DNA from: Rhodobacteraceae bacterium UBA7436
GTDB lineage: Bacteria; Pseudomonadota; Alphaproteobacteria; Rhodobacterales; Rhodobacteraceae
NCBI GenBank assembly: GCA_002478745.1
Contig: DLQI01000070.1
Coordinates: 678-7,008, forward strand
DNA: 6,331 bases
Direction of reading: 5' to 3'
The translations under genes were made by a program, and so were the position numbers. Position 1 is the first letter of the stretch; every line of letters starts with the position of its first letter. Positions 5,983 to 6,331 of the stretch are shown piece by piece. Below the pieces are notes generated by a model. The model was given only the letters and a program-made list of their open reading frames with translations. It was not told where the DNA came from and did not search any database.

Positions 5983-6331
5983 TCAATACCCACTGTCTGT
6001 CACCAACACCTTATGGCCCGGCCCAACTTCGCGATACACCGATGGTTCGGCCACATAGGTCGCTGTGTGGATGGGTGACGGGATGGGTTTAAAGTTTAAA
6101 TCCTTCTCATCCTTACGTTTGCGCGGATCAGCGATAGGCACCGCCTTCATCAAAGCTTGCGTGTATGGATGCTGCGGGTTTTCAAATACGGCAGAGCGTG
6201 GTCCCATTTCAACAATACGGCCCAAATACATAACACCCACATTGTGGCTGACGCGCTCAACAACGGCCATGTCGTGTGAGATGAACAAGAACGACAGGTC
6301 CAGTTCGGCCTGCAATTCCATCATCAGATTC
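5983..6331 (-). CDS. Oligopeptide/dipeptide (GsiA-like) ABC transporter ATP-binding protein, C-terminal fragment
   Basis: Only the last 115 or so codons are in the window; the gene continues past 6331, and the two codons before the first in-frame Met (Asn, Leu) are still coding. The fragment begins in the helix before the H-loop, with FLFISHDMAVVERVSH containing the switch His. The strand VMYLGRIVEMGP follows, and then FENPQHPYTQALMKAVPIADP, the C-terminal oligopeptide_HPY extension found in ATPases of peptide/nickel-type importers (Opp, Dpp, Gsi). The tail ends REVGPGHKVLV, resembling the end of the double-ATPase glutathione importer subunit GsiA, so the full protein may be a fused two-domain ATPase; that is inference. 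It would energise uptake of small peptides or similar compounds at the cytoplasmic membrane. It sits 9 bases before the VOC gene, which makes the downstream hydrolases part of the same transport/catabolic operon. The missing part should carry the Walker A, signature and Walker B motifs. The Met at 6324 is internal and not a start. Confidence 0.92.
   Translation of the reverse strand, partial: NLMMELQAELDLSFLFISHDMAVVERVSHNVGVMYLGRIVEMGPRSAVFENPQHPYTQALMKAVPIADPRKRKDEKDLNFKPIPSPIHTATYVAEPSVYREVGPGHKVLVTDSGY

Overview
The window is a bacterial, almost certainly alphaproteobacterial segment. The protein style, the mixed 50-60% GC of the main block and the gene combination resemble the Rhodobacteraceae/Roseobacter group. 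That placement comes from recognising the proteins, not from a marker gene. All seven genes lie on the minus strand, so transcription runs from the right end of the window to the left. There is no gene-free stretch longer than about 50 bases, and I saw no RNA gene, CRISPR array, insertion sequence or convincing promoter or terminator.

In order of transcription: (1) 6331-5983, the C-terminal end of an oligopeptide/glutathione-type ABC transporter ATPase whose start lies outside the window; (2) 5973-5602, a small VOC (glyoxalase/bleomycin-resistance fold) protein; (3) 5571-4408, an ArgE-type N-acyl-amino-acid deacetylase of peptidase family M20; (4) 4385-3039, an FAD-dependent oxidoreductase of the D-amino-acid oxidase (DAO) fold; (5) 3023-1854 and (6) 1809-646, two tandem M20D amidohydrolases (aminoacylase/hippurate hydrolase type), about 60% identical to each other by hand count. 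Gaps between these six genes are 9, 30, 22, 15 and 44 bases. Four of the five downstream genes have a visible Shine-Dalgarno sequence, so they read as one operon. The likely theme is import of small peptides or N-acylated amino acids, cytosolic removal of acyl groups or peptide-bond cleavage by three M20 enzymes, and oxidation of a released amine or amino acid by the flavoenzyme. The actual substrate cannot be read from the sequence.

(7) At the left end, 598-29, is a gene of clearly different base composition: about 36% GC over four sampled lines, against about 60% in sampled lines of the amidohydrolase genes. Its protein resembles the SUKH (SMI1/KNR4-like) superfamily, many members of which are immunity proteins against secreted or contact-dependent toxins. 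It marks a compositional boundary at about 600-645 and may be the edge of an acquired accessory region continuing beyond coordinate 1.

Nothing here is demonstrably a new system. The most interesting points are the concentration of three M20 hydrolases with a DAO-type oxidase behind a peptide transporter, and the apparent lone SUKH-like gene at the composition break.
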